The notes beneath the pieces are model-generated. The model was not told the DNA's origin and searched no databases. It worked only from the letters and a program-made list of their open reading frames with translations. Below are positions 36,033 through 45,525 of a stretch of 64,000 nucleotides of DNA, in pieces. The stretch's first letter is position 1, and each line of letters opens with the position of its first letter. Origin of the DNA: Betaproteobacteria bacterium (lineage in GTDB: Bacteria > Bdellovibrionota_B > Oligoflexia > Silvanigrellales > Silvanigrellaceae); the NCBI GenBank assembly GCA_016868315.1, contig VGHE01000009.1, positions 60,877 to 124,876 on the forward strand. The letters are read 5' to 3'. Position numbers and translations under genes: made by a program.

Positions 36033-37037
36033 ATGAAGGCTCTCTCGCGTGGTAGTAGAAGTCTCTGCGCTCTTGCTGCCCTTGCGTTCGCCATCCAAAC
36101 AAGCCAATCCGGAGCGTTCCAGGCCAACGCGGCTCCAATGAGCGCCTGGACGACCCAGCGTTTTAGCAAAAGCGATCTCCCTTGCCTGCCACTCAGCAAG
36201 GAAAAGGTATTTAGAATCGGGCAACACAGCTCACCAGATAATGCTTACATGATGATGGCCGCGAGTTACCTTGCCTATAGCTTCTGGCCAGGTAAACGAA
36301 TGCGCATTCTCTCCTCTTGGGGTTTTTCCAATATCCAATTGTTCGATGATTCTGCGAGCAGCACCAACGGATATTGGGCCGAGCACACAGACTTCATTCT
36401 CATCGCCTTCCGTGGCACTCAGGAACCAACCGATCTACTCATCGACATTGCGGTGAAGCTCGAACGCTTGGAAGAAGGTCGTGAGAACATCCTTGTGCAC
36501 AGCGGATTCAAACGTGGTGCTGAGTCTGTTTGGAAACATGTTGAAGGTGCAGCGAGGTATGCGCAGGAGCGCAAAAAACCGCTCTTTGTTACTGGGCACA
36601 GCCTGGGTGGTGCGGTCGCGTTGCTCAATGCACTCAGACTGGAAAAGAGCAACTTTCCCGTCCAGGCGCTATGGACGTTTGGTGCACCAAAGGTTGGAAA
36701 CAATCTTTTTTTCCAAAGCGCGCGCGCTCTTTTTGAGGCGAAATGGCACCGCATCAATCAGGAAACAGACCCAATTCCCGCTCTGCCGTTTACATTTGAG
36801 GACGAAAATCGGCTGCGCCACTGGTCAAACCGATGGGGGCAGTTCATTCCCGTGCTCGAGAGATTCGCAGAAAACTCCCAGTACGATACGGCACCCCTTG
36901 TTTACCGCGAAACAACCTCTGAACTCACACAACGGCCAATCACGCGCAGAAGGTTTTCAGAGATCGGACTTGGATTCCTGAAGCATTTGCCGCGATCATA
37001 TGTCTGCGACCTGGCGCAGGAAAAATTAAAACTCTGA
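36033..37037 (+). CDS. Secreted class 3 lipase (alpha/beta hydrolase)
   Basis: 334 residues. A signal peptide (about 1-34, with a run of Leu/Ala ending ANAA) precedes a lipase class 3 domain. The oxyanion segment is IAFRGTQEPTD, the nucleophile elbow GHSLGGA (Ser near residue 192), and TFGAPKVGN and DPIPALPF follow, the last supplying the catalytic Asp. A later His (near the HW or LKH segments) would complete the triad. Expected substrates are acylglycerols or phospholipids. It is preceded by a plausible promoter and stands alone. Confidence 0.9.
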   Translation: MKALSRGSRSLCALAALAFAIQTSQSGAFQANAAPMSAWTTQRFSKSDLPCLPLSKEKVFRIGQHSSPDNAYMMMAASYLAYSFWPGKRMRILSSWGFSNIQLFDDSASSTNGYWAEHTDFILIAFRGTQEPTDLLIDIAVKLERLEEGRENILVHSGFKRGAESVWKHVEGAARYAQERKKPLFVTGHSLGGAVALLNALRLEKSNFPVQALWTFGAPKVGNNLFFQSARALFEAKWHRINQETDPIPALPFTFEDENRLRHWSNRWGQFIPVLERFAENSQYDTAPLVYRETTSELTQRPITRRRFSEIGLGFLKHLPRSYVCDLAQEKLKL

Positions 37038-37063
37038 ACTCCCCTCGGAGTGCAAAAGCTCAT

Positions 37064-38656
37064 TCAATCTTCTATCTCGTCAAACAGCGTCGGCTGATCG
37101 CCTTGCTCACTGTTTGTTTTCTTTTTCCTTCGAGGAGCTTGCCCCGCCCTGAGAGCCTTCCTGCCCCGCCAGGAAAGATATCCACCACGGCTGCCGAGCT
37201 TATCTTGAACCACGCGCGCCTCGGCACGCACATCGGGCTCACGAAAGCGCGCGAACAAGTTCTCTCGCGCATGCGACATTGCCGCGCGCAAATCAACGAT
37301 TGGTTTTGGATACCCGGAGGGCAAATCCAAACAAGCATGAATACGTTCGCACGGCACCTCTTTCAGTTCAGGTACCCAGTGCTTGATGAATCGACATTCT
37401 GAGTCATTTTCTTCCGACTGCTTTAAGGGATTGTATATCCGAATCTGATTGTTGCCGGTCACGGCAGCTTGCATTTGAACTTGGGCAAAATGAATCCCGG
37501 GCTCAAAATCCAGAAACGCCCGCGCCAGATCCCAAGACGGCGCGCGCCAGTCACGCCACATCAGGTGTGTTGCAAAGCTCATCAACATTGCACGCATGCG
37601 AAAGTTCAAAAACCCAGTGTGGTGCACACTGCGCAGGCAGGCATCAACGAGTGGAAAGCCTGTGAGACCCTGCGTCCAACGCCCAAATTCGTCATCACTC
37701 ATCTCAGGCCTTAAACGAGCCAATGCAGCATTTTGTTCACGGATCTCCATCTCGGGAAAATTCTCAAGCTTTTGCATAAAATGACAGCGCCAAGCCAAGC
37801 GACTTTTGAAAGCAGAAAGAGAACGCGCATCGAGCGACTCACTCGGGAACTGCTGAATCTCAGTCAGAATCTGGCGTGAAGAAAGACATCCGAAAGCCAA
37901 ATAAGGGGAGAGCCGAGAACTGAAATATTGCGCTTCATGTGGTCGCGAAAGATTACGGATGTACTTGCGATGCACTTCCGGTGCAAGAAAACGCCGGAGC
38001 AGCGCAAGACCAACACTCTCTCCTCCACGTTGTTGCTGCCGCGGTGCATGTTGAGCTGCGCGCACCAACTTCGACTCGGCGCGCAGATGCCAGGGATAAA
38101 ACCTGACCGCGCCCGCAATTTCTATCGATAACACTGAGGCAAGCTCGCCGCCATTCAAGTGATGCTGCTGTGGTGATTGCACAGGTGCAGACTTCATTCT
38201 GCGCTGTAATTCTCTTTGCCAAAGACTGCGGTCTTTCAAACCCCGCACGACACCATTGGTCGGAAGCTCGCTCCAAGCAATCGAGCGTGCACGTAAAAGG
38301 CGTTTCAACTGTTTGTCGCGGTTAAACGTCCACAACACTCCTGTTTCTTCATGCGAGAATAAAGCGCGCATTCCCTTGTTTGCGAGGCTCTCGAAAACAC
38401 TGGTTGCTTCGCCATCAGCGATGATCACTTGAATATTCAACGGCTGCAGACGCGACTCAAGTTCAATAAGCGATTCAAGAACAAACCGCTCTCGCCGTGC
38501 GTGGAATTCCGGTGCTTCGAAAGCCTCTGGCTCGCTGATCCAGAGAGCAACAAGCGGACAATTGTGTCTCTGAGCATGGAGGGCTGCAGCGTTGAGGGCA
38601 GCATTGTCTGCCAAACGCAGGTCACGTTTCATCCACCAGACAACGAATTCCTTCAC
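37064..38656 (-). CDS. Cryptochrome/photolyase-family protein
   Basis: 530 residues from a GTG at 38656 with AGAGG 5 nt upstream. The N-terminal alpha/beta domain opens VVWWMKRDLRLADNAAL, the usual photolyase start. The FAD-binding helical domain is present, with LAFGCLSSRQI, GFPLVDACLRSVHHTGFLNFRMRAMLMSF and GNNQIRIYNP. These are the segments that hold FAD and the DNA lesion in CPD photolyases, although several residues differ from class I enzymes. It probably repairs UV dimers or acts as a blue-light receptor; which one is not decided by sequence. The C-terminus is a Lys/Arg-rich tail. Confidence 0.87.
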   Translation of the reverse strand: MKEFVVWWMKRDLRLADNAALNAAALHAQRHNCPLVALWISEPEAFEAPEFHARRERFVLESLIELESRLQPLNIQVIIADGEATSVFESLANKGMRALFSHEETGVLWTFNRDKQLKRLLRARSIAWSELPTNGVVRGLKDRSLWQRELQRRMKSAPVQSPQQHHLNGGELASVLSIEIAGAVRFYPWHLRAESKLVRAAQHAPRQQQRGGESVGLALLRRFLAPEVHRKYIRNLSRPHEAQYFSSRLSPYLAFGCLSSRQILTEIQQFPSESLDARSLSAFKSRLAWRCHFMQKLENFPEMEIREQNAALARLRPEMSDDEFGRWTQGLTGFPLVDACLRSVHHTGFLNFRMRAMLMSFATHLMWRDWRAPSWDLARAFLDFEPGIHFAQVQMQAAVTGNNQIRIYNPLKQSEENDSECRFIKHWVPELKEVPCERIHACLDLPSGYPKPIVDLRAAMSHARENLFARFREPDVRAEARVVQDKLGSRGGYLSWRGRKALRAGQAPRRKKKTNSEQGDQPTLFDEIED

Positions 38657-38743
38657 GCCAACCTCTGTTTCCCGCACTCAGAGAAGCAGCATCGCGCGAA
38701 GCAGAGCTTCGTGCAAAAGAAATGCAGTCAGGGGGCAAACAAT

Positions 38744-38774
38744 AAAAAAAAACAGCGTCTCTCGCGAGAGGCTG
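38744..38774 (-). terminator. Rho-independent terminator after small secreted protein gene
   Basis: On the minus strand CAGCCTCTC-GCGA-GAGACGCTG forms a GC-rich stem with one mismatch, followed directly by nine T's. It lies about 46 bp beyond the stop of the 38820-39179 gene and before the photolyase start. Confidence 0.85.
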
Positions 38775-38819
38775 CCTTCTTTCCAAAATTTGTCTAGACG
38801 GACAAAGTTGGCCGCAAAC

Positions 38820-39179
38820 TCAGTTGAAACCGAGCACGTTGCCGTACAGGTAAATGCTCACTGAGTTCTGTGAACCGCAGCCGTAATATGCCGGATAGAC
38901 GTAGGTCTGAGCCCAAATCGGGTTGCTATAGGGACCAGAGAGCTGGCGTGTGTTCATTTGGATGAGCACAGCGCCATTCTGGTAGCTGGGCACGCGGGTA
39001 GTGTAATGAGGACCCACGTAGAAGCGCTGACCATTGACCGACACATCCACCGAGTAAGGGGTTGTGTTGGCAACACAGACCTGAGGAACACTGGGAGTGC
39101 CGCCTGTTGAGGTTGCCCAATCTGCGGAAGCCACGTTTGCAAAAAGCAGGGTAGCAAAGAGAGCCGACAGAACCTTCAT
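38820..39179 (-). CDS. Small secreted protein of unknown function
   Basis: 119 residues with a clear signal peptide (about 1-19, ending ASA) and an AGGAG ribosome-binding site. The mature protein is rich in Tyr, Asn, Ser and Val, with two Cys (VPQVCVAN and YYGCGSQ) that may pair. Its pattern suggests a small beta-sandwich. It is a single-gene unit ended by a strong terminator, which suggests it may be well expressed. No family is recognised. Confidence 0.7.
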   Translation of the reverse strand: MKVLSALFATLLFANVASADWATSTGGTPSVPQVCVANTTPYSVDVSVNGQRFYVGPHYTTRVPSYQNGAVLIQMNTRQLSGPYSNPIWAQTYVYPAYYGCGSQNSVSIYLYGNVLGFN

Positions 39180-39296
39180 GACATATCTCCTGTTGTAAGT
39201 CATTCCGCCCTTACAGAGGGATAGAGCTATGGTCAATTGTTTTCTTGCAATCGCGCAGGGGCAAACGAGATTTCACAGCTCCAACCCACAGACACC

Positions 39297-42185
39297 TCAG
39301 CCACGCAATTGCGCGGCGCATTCACGTGTGACTCGTCCCACAACTGCCTCGGTGACGGCCGTGATGTCAGCCTCAACCAATGTCCGCTCCGTAGGAAGAA
39401 GTGTGACACGCAGGGCAACACTCTTGTGCCCTGCCGAAACTCCTTGTCCACGATAAACGTCGAAGATCTTCACAGAGACCAAGCGTGCAGGAATCTTCTT
39501 TTGTGCCAGAACGTCGTTTTCAATTGCGGCATGCACAGAATTTACAAGCGCAGCGGCTGTTAGGGTTTCCAAGACAAGGAATGCGAAATCGCGTTCAACA
39601 GAGGGCAGCCGCACTGCCTGTGCCGTCTGCAGGCTCGACTTGTTCTTGGGTGCGCTTCCCGCTTCGCGTTGGCATGCCAAAAGTTTCTCAACAGCCAGGC
39701 CTAAATTTAATTCAAAGCCAAGACACTCCGAGTCAATCTCAAAGTTCCGCAGAGTCGCAGGATGAAACTGCCCCACCCATCCCAGATGAACAATATGACC
39801 CTGCACTTTCGCAACAACTGAAGCGCTGCGCCCTGGATGCACGGCTCCGTTCATCGGGTGGTCTGCGGGAAGGGCTCTAAATTCAGCATGCAAGCCAAAG
39901 ATACTCAACAGTTCAGCGACGTGCGCTGCAAGCGTGTGAAACGCCCAACTGCGCTCACCAGAGTTTAGCCACTCCTTTTCCTCCTGCGCTCCAAAGACAA
40001 CAGCACACACCCGAGGGGTTTCCCCTGGGCGTTCGGTTGCGGATTGTTCACGGCTTAGAAGGAAAGAACACTTTGGCGAGTACTCGTACAACTCATGAGG
40101 AACTTTTTCCGCTAGCGCGGCAGTGAGTCCAACACCTTCGCCGTTTGTGTTGAAAACGCGGCGTGCATGAAGGTCGGTGTTCTGGAAGGTTCGCGAAACT
40201 TCGAACAGCTGACCGCGCTTTGTCCCGTAATTGATATTGTGCGCTACCTTGCGCAGCAAGCCACTCAAGAGAGTGCTCTGCATTAGGGGCTCATCTTTGA
40301 TAATTGGATTTAGCAAAGCAACCGGTTCGCCGCATGCATTTATGCTCTTAAGATTGAGCTTCGACCAGTCATCTGCGCGCATGAAATGAAAGCCTGCGGT
40401 CTCGTGGTAGCCCAAGCTGACCAGGCGCTGCGCGCTGGCTTCAAACAAGGAAAGATGGACGTCGTCAGCCACGAGTTTTCCAGCCGCTGAAAGTGGATGA
40501 GCAGGAACGTGATCGATTCCCACCACCCGAACAATCTCCTCAACCAAATCAGCGCCACCCATAACATCCAAACGGCGCCAGCTCGGCACGACCACATTCA
40601 CGGCAGTCGCATTCGAGCTCTTGCTGACTGCAAAACCCAACGACTCAAGTATTGAGAGTTGCTTTTCGAACGGCACAAGCGCATCACCCACACGAGTACG
40701 CACGTCCTCTGAAGTAAACGGAAGCGTAAATTCCCCGAGTGATTTGCTCAAAGCAGGCTCTTGGCCAGCGGCATCAATCGGGAAAAAGCTTTGAGCATCT
40801 TCCGAGCGAACCGCGTTTCCACGTGCATAAACACTGCCAACATATTTCAAGTTCCCGGCAGTCTTTTGCTGTAGGGCATTGAGCAACCCGATGAGTTTCT
40901 CAGCCGACTCAAACCGACGCCAGACGTCAATACCCTTCTCAAACGCAAAACTACTGTCAGTTTTGCGTCCGTGCCGACGCGAGGTACGGCGCACAAGAAC
41001 CGGATGTGGATTGGCAAATTCGAGAACAAGACTTCCCGAACTCATTTCAACTTTTGAATGGTCGCCACCAATCACGCCGAGCAGAGCTTGAGAGGTGCCT
41101 GAATCGGCAACCACGCAATCGGTTGAAGCGAGCGTTCGTTCCTTGCTATCAAGACCAATAAAAGCTTCGCCGGCCTGAGCGAAACGCAAACGTAAACTCT
41201 TTTTGCCATCGCCCTGCGCAGACAGCTTCTTCAAGTCAAACGCATGGTTGGGTTGAGCAAAACACAAAAGAACAAGGTTGCAGGCATCCACAACCGAGTT
41301 AATGCTCTTCTGACCCAACGCTTCAAGGGTGTTTCTCAGCCAGGCTGGAGTTGTGCTGACCTGAACCCCATCGAGTCCAACGAAAAATGCAGGCACTCCA
41401 AGGTCGTTGTGGGCAACAAAAGTACCGCCGCGTGTTTCGATATGATTTTTCTCTGCCGCATCGCGCGCAAGGTCTGCCGCAGTTGCGGAACCGACCCACT
41501 CTTTTTGCCAAGGTTTCCAATCGAAACCTTTGAGGCCTGCCCAAGCCAATCCAGCACAAAGTTCACGCGCCGCGCCTTCGTGGCAAAGCATATCCGGACG
41601 GTTAGGTGTTACGTTAAGTTCGAGCAAAACATCATCTAGACCCAGGGCAAACATCACTGGGACGCCGATTCGGGATGCAAGTTCTGTTTCAGGAAGGCCG
41701 CATGCGGGCTCGGAATGAAGTTCCCAAATACCGTTGCCATCTCGTGATTCATCGACAGGAAGTCCAAGTTCTTCACGCGAACAAAGCATTCCGTGACTTT
41801 CAACATCACGAATCTTGGAGGATTTAATTTCAAGGCCATTGGGAAGAACAGCACCTGGCAATGCCACAGCGACATACAGCCCTGCTCGCGCATTCGCCGC
41901 GCCACAAACAATCTGCCGAACTTCGCCAGCTGCCGTCTGAACCAAACAAACCTGAAGTTTGTCGGCTTTTGGATGTTTCTCTGCGTTCTGAATGCGACCA
42001 ACAACAACTTGCTTCAAGTCATTGCCGCGCAACTGCGTAGACTCAACCTCGAATCCTTGACGCGTGAAGATTTCTGAAAACAGTTTAACGTCCCACCGCT
42101 CCCAGCAAGGAGCGGCGATGCCCGCCGAAGCCTTTGTAGGGAGTTGCAAGAACAAAGAGTCGATCAGTTTGAGACTCACCAGCAC
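39297..42185 (-). CDS. pheT: Phenylalanyl-tRNA synthetase beta subunit
   Basis: 962 residues from a GTG at 42185 with GGGA upstream, 13 bp after pheS. It has the tRNA-binding EMAP-like domain near the N-terminus (VVVGRIQNAEKHPKADKLQVC), B3/B4 and B5 domains (GADLVEEIVRVVGIDHVP) and the ferredoxin-fold anticodon-binding domain at the C-terminus (RLPSVERDFAFLV). The protein is about 165 residues longer than E. coli PheT, from several spread-out insertions. Together with PheS it forms the alpha2-beta2 enzyme; the beta subunit edits mischarged tyrosine. Confidence 0.95.
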   Translation of the reverse strand: MLVSLKLIDSLFLQLPTKASAGIAAPCWERWDVKLFSEIFTRQGFEVESTQLRGNDLKQVVVGRIQNAEKHPKADKLQVCLVQTAAGEVRQIVCGAANARAGLYVAVALPGAVLPNGLEIKSSKIRDVESHGMLCSREELGLPVDESRDGNGIWELHSEPACGLPETELASRIGVPVMFALGLDDVLLELNVTPNRPDMLCHEGAARELCAGLAWAGLKGFDWKPWQKEWVGSATAADLARDAAEKNHIETRGGTFVAHNDLGVPAFFVGLDGVQVSTTPAWLRNTLEALGQKSINSVVDACNLVLLCFAQPNHAFDLKKLSAQGDGKKSLRLRFAQAGEAFIGLDSKERTLASTDCVVADSGTSQALLGVIGGDHSKVEMSSGSLVLEFANPHPVLVRRTSRRHGRKTDSSFAFEKGIDVWRRFESAEKLIGLLNALQQKTAGNLKYVGSVYARGNAVRSEDAQSFFPIDAAGQEPALSKSLGEFTLPFTSEDVRTRVGDALVPFEKQLSILESLGFAVSKSSNATAVNVVVPSWRRLDVMGGADLVEEIVRVVGIDHVPAHPLSAAGKLVADDVHLSLFEASAQRLVSLGYHETAGFHFMRADDWSKLNLKSINACGEPVALLNPIIKDEPLMQSTLLSGLLRKVAHNINYGTKRGQLFEVSRTFQNTDLHARRVFNTNGEGVGLTAALAEKVPHELYEYSPKCSFLLSREQSATERPGETPRVCAVVFGAQEEKEWLNSGERSWAFHTLAAHVAELLSIFGLHAEFRALPADHPMNGAVHPGRSASVVAKVQGHIVHLGWVGQFHPATLRNFEIDSECLGFELNLGLAVEKLLACQREAGSAPKNKSSLQTAQAVRLPSVERDFAFLVLETLTAAALVNSVHAAIENDVLAQKKIPARLVSVKIFDVYRGQGVSAGHKSVALRVTLLPTERTLVEADITAVTEAVVGRVTRECAAQLRG

Positions 42186-42198
42186 GGGTTTTTCCCTT

Positions 42199-43311
42199 TC
42201 AACGCAAAGCCAAGTGACGCGACATGAGCACATCGCCTTCATAGAGTGAGCGCAAATCAGCGATCCCAAATTTGCTCATCGCGATGCGATCCACACCCAT
42301 TCCGAACGCAAAACCGCTGTAAACTTTAGAGTCAATTCCGCAGCTCTCGAGAACTCGGACGTTGACCAGTCCACAACCGCCCATTTCCAACCAACCAGTG
42401 TGCTTGCAGCTGCGACAGCCTTCACCAAAGCACTGTTGGCATTGAACATCGATTTCAGCGCTTGGTTCTGTGAATGGAAAGTAACTCGAACGGAGGCGAA
42501 GCTTCACGGGACGACCGAAAACCTCAGCAAAAAAAGCATCCAGTGTGCTGCGCATGTGTGCGAGCGTGATTCCTTTATCCACCACGAGACACTCGATTTG
42601 GCGGAAAGTTGGAACGTGGGTCAGGTCGAGTTCATTGCGGTATGTAAACCCAGCACATGCCACCCGCAAAGGAACACCTCGTTCAAGCATTGCGTGTGCC
42701 TGAACACTACTTGTGTGTGTACGCAGTACCCATTGCGAAGCAACGAAGAATGTATCTTGCATTTCACGTGCGGGGTGTTCCGCCGGAATGTTGAGGGCTT
42801 CAAAATTGTAGAACTCACGCTCCAGTTCGGGTCCATCAATGACCGTAAAGCCAAGGCGGCGCAGCGGTTCGAGCAACTGTTGAGCAGCGACCGAAACGGG
42901 ATGGCGCGAACCCATGGCGAGTTCGGGCAACGGCAGAGAGAGATCGACCTTTTCCCTTTCAAGCTTCGCTTTTTCTGCCGCGGCGCGGCATTCGAGCACA
43001 AATTTTTCAACCTCAACCTCAAGAAAAGCTTTGAGCTGGTTAATTTTCGCACCAGCCTCTTTGCGCTCCTCAGCAGGAAAGTTGCGCAGTGATCTAAGCC
43101 AATCCTGAAGCGGGGACTTTCGGCCTGTAAAACGCACGCGCACATCATCGGCCTGCGCTTCGCTCAATTGAGCTACGGGAATGGAAATCACACTCCCGCA
43201 CCGAGCGCGTTCATCATCGATCAGTTTTTGCAACTCCGACAAAGAAGAAGCTGCCGCGGTGTGCGGCAGCTCCAACAGGTCGGAGAGTGAGTGTTCGGAA
43301 GGCAGGGTCAT
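42199..43311 (-). CDS. pheS: Phenylalanyl-tRNA synthetase alpha subunit
   Basis: 370 residues, the catalytic subunit that charges tRNA-Phe. Class II motifs are seen: HPVSVAAQQLLEPLRRLGF, TSSVQAHAML (motif 2 area; RTHTS), FRQIECLVVDKG, SYFPFTEPSAEIDVQC, and GFAFGMGVDRIAM (motif 3). A CQQCFGEGCRSCKHTGWLE segment gives four Cys in a zinc-ribbon-like arrangement. The N-terminal region is a coiled coil that binds tRNA. It precedes pheT by 13 bp on the same strand. Confidence 0.95.
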   Translation of the reverse strand: MTLPSEHSLSDLLELPHTAAASSLSELQKLIDDERARCGSVISIPVAQLSEAQADDVRVRFTGRKSPLQDWLRSLRNFPAEERKEAGAKINQLKAFLEVEVEKFVLECRAAAEKAKLEREKVDLSLPLPELAMGSRHPVSVAAQQLLEPLRRLGFTVIDGPELEREFYNFEALNIPAEHPAREMQDTFFVASQWVLRTHTSSVQAHAMLERGVPLRVACAGFTYRNELDLTHVPTFRQIECLVVDKGITLAHMRSTLDAFFAEVFGRPVKLRLRSSYFPFTEPSAEIDVQCQQCFGEGCRSCKHTGWLEMGGCGLVNVRVLESCGIDSKVYSGFAFGMGVDRIAMSKFGIADLRSLYEGDVLMSRHLALR

Positions 43312-43335
43312 CGTCTCACCCCAAGTTCTGTTGGT

Positions 43336-45282
43336 TTATCCGTTCATGCTTCCAAGAAAATCGTCGTTGGTCTCTGTGCGTTCGAGGCGCTGGATAAGGA
43401 ATTCCATCGACTCGATTGGACTCATCGGGTGAATCACTTTGCGCAAAACCCAGAGGCGATTGAGTGTCTCTTTCGGGAGAAGAAGATCTTCGCGACGGGT
43501 TCCCGATTTGTTCATATCGATTGCCGGGAACACACGACGCTCTGCCAGCCTGCGATCGAGAACAAGTTCCATGTTACCTGTACCCTTGAACTCTTCGAAA
43601 ATCACTTCGTCCATGCGGCTTCCGGTTTCGATGAGTGCTGTCGCAATGATTGTCAGGCTGCCGCCCTCTTCAACGTTACGTGCTGCACCAAAGAAGCGCT
43701 TAGGTTTGTGCAGTGCGTTGGCATCCACACCACCGGTGAGGATTTTTCCACTCGGCGGAACAACCGAGTTGTAAGCACGCGCCAGACGCGTAATTGAGTC
43801 AAGCAGAATGACAACGTCTTTCTTGTGCTCAACCAGTCGTTTGGCTTTCTCAATAACCATTTCTGCGACCTGAACGTGACGCGATGCGGGCTCGTCGAAT
43901 GTACTCGACACAACTTCGCCCTTCACGGTGCGTTCCATTTCGGTCACTTCCTCGGGACGCTCATCGATGAGCAGCACAATCAAAACCACTTCGGGGTGGT
44001 TGTGCGCAATGGCTGTTGCGATGTTCTGCAACAGCACTGTCTTACCCGTACGGGGAGGCGCAACAATGAGTGAACGCTGCCCCTTGCCGATAGGTGACAT
44101 AAGGTCAATAGTTCGTGTGCTGAGAATTTCAGGATGATATTCAAGCTTGAGCCGCTCATTCGGGTGAATCGTGGTCAAGTTGTCGAACAGGATTTTCTCG
44201 CCGGTGAGATCTGGCGGTTCCATATTAACAGACTCAACTTTCAACAGCGCAAAGTAGCGCTCGTTGTCTTTCGGCGGACGAATCTGACCCGAGACGGTGT
44301 CACCCGTGCGCAGGTTGAAACGGCGAATCTGCGAAGGAGAAACATAAATGTCATCTGGACCTGGCAGATAGTTGTAGTCAGGTGCGCGCAAGAAACCAAA
44401 GCCATCGGGCAAAGTCTCGAGAACACCTTCCGAGTAAACAACTCCGTTGCGCGCAGCCTGTGCACCAAGAAGCGCAAAAACAAGATCCTGCTTACGCAGG
44501 TTTGCTGCGCCTTCAACGCCCATTTCACGCGCCATGTGTACGAGGTCGCTGATGTGTTTTTCTTTCAGCTCCTTGAGGTTCATCACCGGAACGTTGGCGT
44601 TGAACTCAGGCTCCTTTTCTTCGACCATCGCCATCTGCTGCTGCTGTTTGTCGCTGCGCTTGAAATTGGGGTTGAAATTCCCCCCACCCTGACGCTGCTG
44701 AAACCCACCTTGGCCTTGCGGGCGACCCATATGCCCACCGCCATGACCGTGGCCATGACCTGGTCGTCTAAATTGCTGCTGACCGCCTCCGCCTTGGCCA
44801 TGCTGCTGCGGACCGCCGTGGTTTTGCCGAGGCTCACCCGCACCCTGTTGCGGGGTCGGTTGAGGTTGAGGCTGAGAGCCCGCTTGGGGAGCCTGAACTT
44901 GAGGTTGAGGCTGTGGTTGTGTTTGAGGTTGCGCCTGCGGTGCGGCAGCTGGCTGTGGAGCGAGGGCTCCAGGCTCACGGGCAGCGACCGGTGCAAATCC
45001 CGGCTCTTTCATCGGAGGCATACCGCCCAGACCCTGCCCCTGGCTCTCGCGCCGGGGCATGAACCCTCGACGATCGTCCCGCTTCTGGGGAACAAAGGTT
45101 GTTACACCAGGATCCGCATCAGCTTCGCCTGCCCCTGCGGATGAACCCGCGGAATCGCCCTCTGAACCCGTAGATTCCGAAGATGCCTCTTCTTTTCTTA
45201 CAAACCGACGGGTGGAGCGCTTGCGTCCGGAAGTTGATTCATCAACGTTCGAGTCATCGAGAGGCTTGGTATCGTCAGCCAT
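43336..45282 (-). CDS. rho: Transcription termination factor Rho with long disordered N-terminus
   Basis: 648 residues against about 420 in E. coli. Residues 1-215 are low complexity: an acidic/Ser/Gly part, a QPQP repeat (about 110-145) and a Gly/Gln/His-rich stretch with [10 protein letters not shown] (about 174-184). The Rho_N helical domain starts near 233 ([20 protein letters not shown]). RNA-binding and ATPase domains are complete, with Walker A APPRTGKT and the R-loop and Q-loop regions intact. Rho is a hexameric RNA helicase that ends transcription. Disordered inserts in Rho are known from other phyla and can drive condensation; that role is inferred here. Confidence 0.95.
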   Translation of the reverse strand: MADDTKPLDDSNVDESTSGRKRSTRRFVRKEEASSESTGSEGDSAGSSAGAGEADADPGVTTFVPQKRDDRRGFMPRRESQGQGLGGMPPMKEPGFAPVAAREPGALAPQPAAAPQAQPQTQPQPQPQVQAPQAGSQPQPQPTPQQGAGEPRQNHGGPQQHGQGGGGQQQFRRPGHGHGHGGGHMGRPQGQGGFQQRQGGGNFNPNFKRSDKQQQQMAMVEEKEPEFNANVPVMNLKELKEKHISDLVHMAREMGVEGAANLRKQDLVFALLGAQAARNGVVYSEGVLETLPDGFGFLRAPDYNYLPGPDDIYVSPSQIRRFNLRTGDTVSGQIRPPKDNERYFALLKVESVNMEPPDLTGEKILFDNLTTIHPNERLKLEYHPEILSTRTIDLMSPIGKGQRSLIVAPPRTGKTVLLQNIATAIAHNHPEVVLIVLLIDERPEEVTEMERTVKGEVVSSTFDEPASRHVQVAEMVIEKAKRLVEHKKDVVILLDSITRLARAYNSVVPPSGKILTGGVDANALHKPKRFFGAARNVEEGGSLTIIATALIETGSRMDEVIFEEFKGTGNMELVLDRRLAERRVFPAIDMNKSGTRREDLLLPKETLNRLWVLRKVIHPMSPIESMEFLIQRLERTETNDDFLGSMNG

Positions 45283-45525
45283 GTAGTATTCCGAAAAATT
45301 TTGGGGGGTTAATAGAAGCGGCCAAAGCACGAGCGTCTTTGGAGCGATTTTCTTGCGTTCGAGATGGCGAACACCTCAATAGTCCTAGAACACACCTCAG
45401 TAAGTTGCAACCGCGAAATTAAATCTGCCTCAAATTTATTCGGCAGACTCCGATCCCTCTCCGAACGGCGAAAACCGGACTCTGCCTCCTCTGAGCACCG
45501 TTTGAAGCCGTGTATGGGAGATAAA

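Noticed and set aside
44134..45144. 336-residue plus-strand open frame opposite rho
   Set aside because: Leu/Arg repeats arise from the Gln/Pro-rich rho coding strand; no ribosome-binding site or domain.
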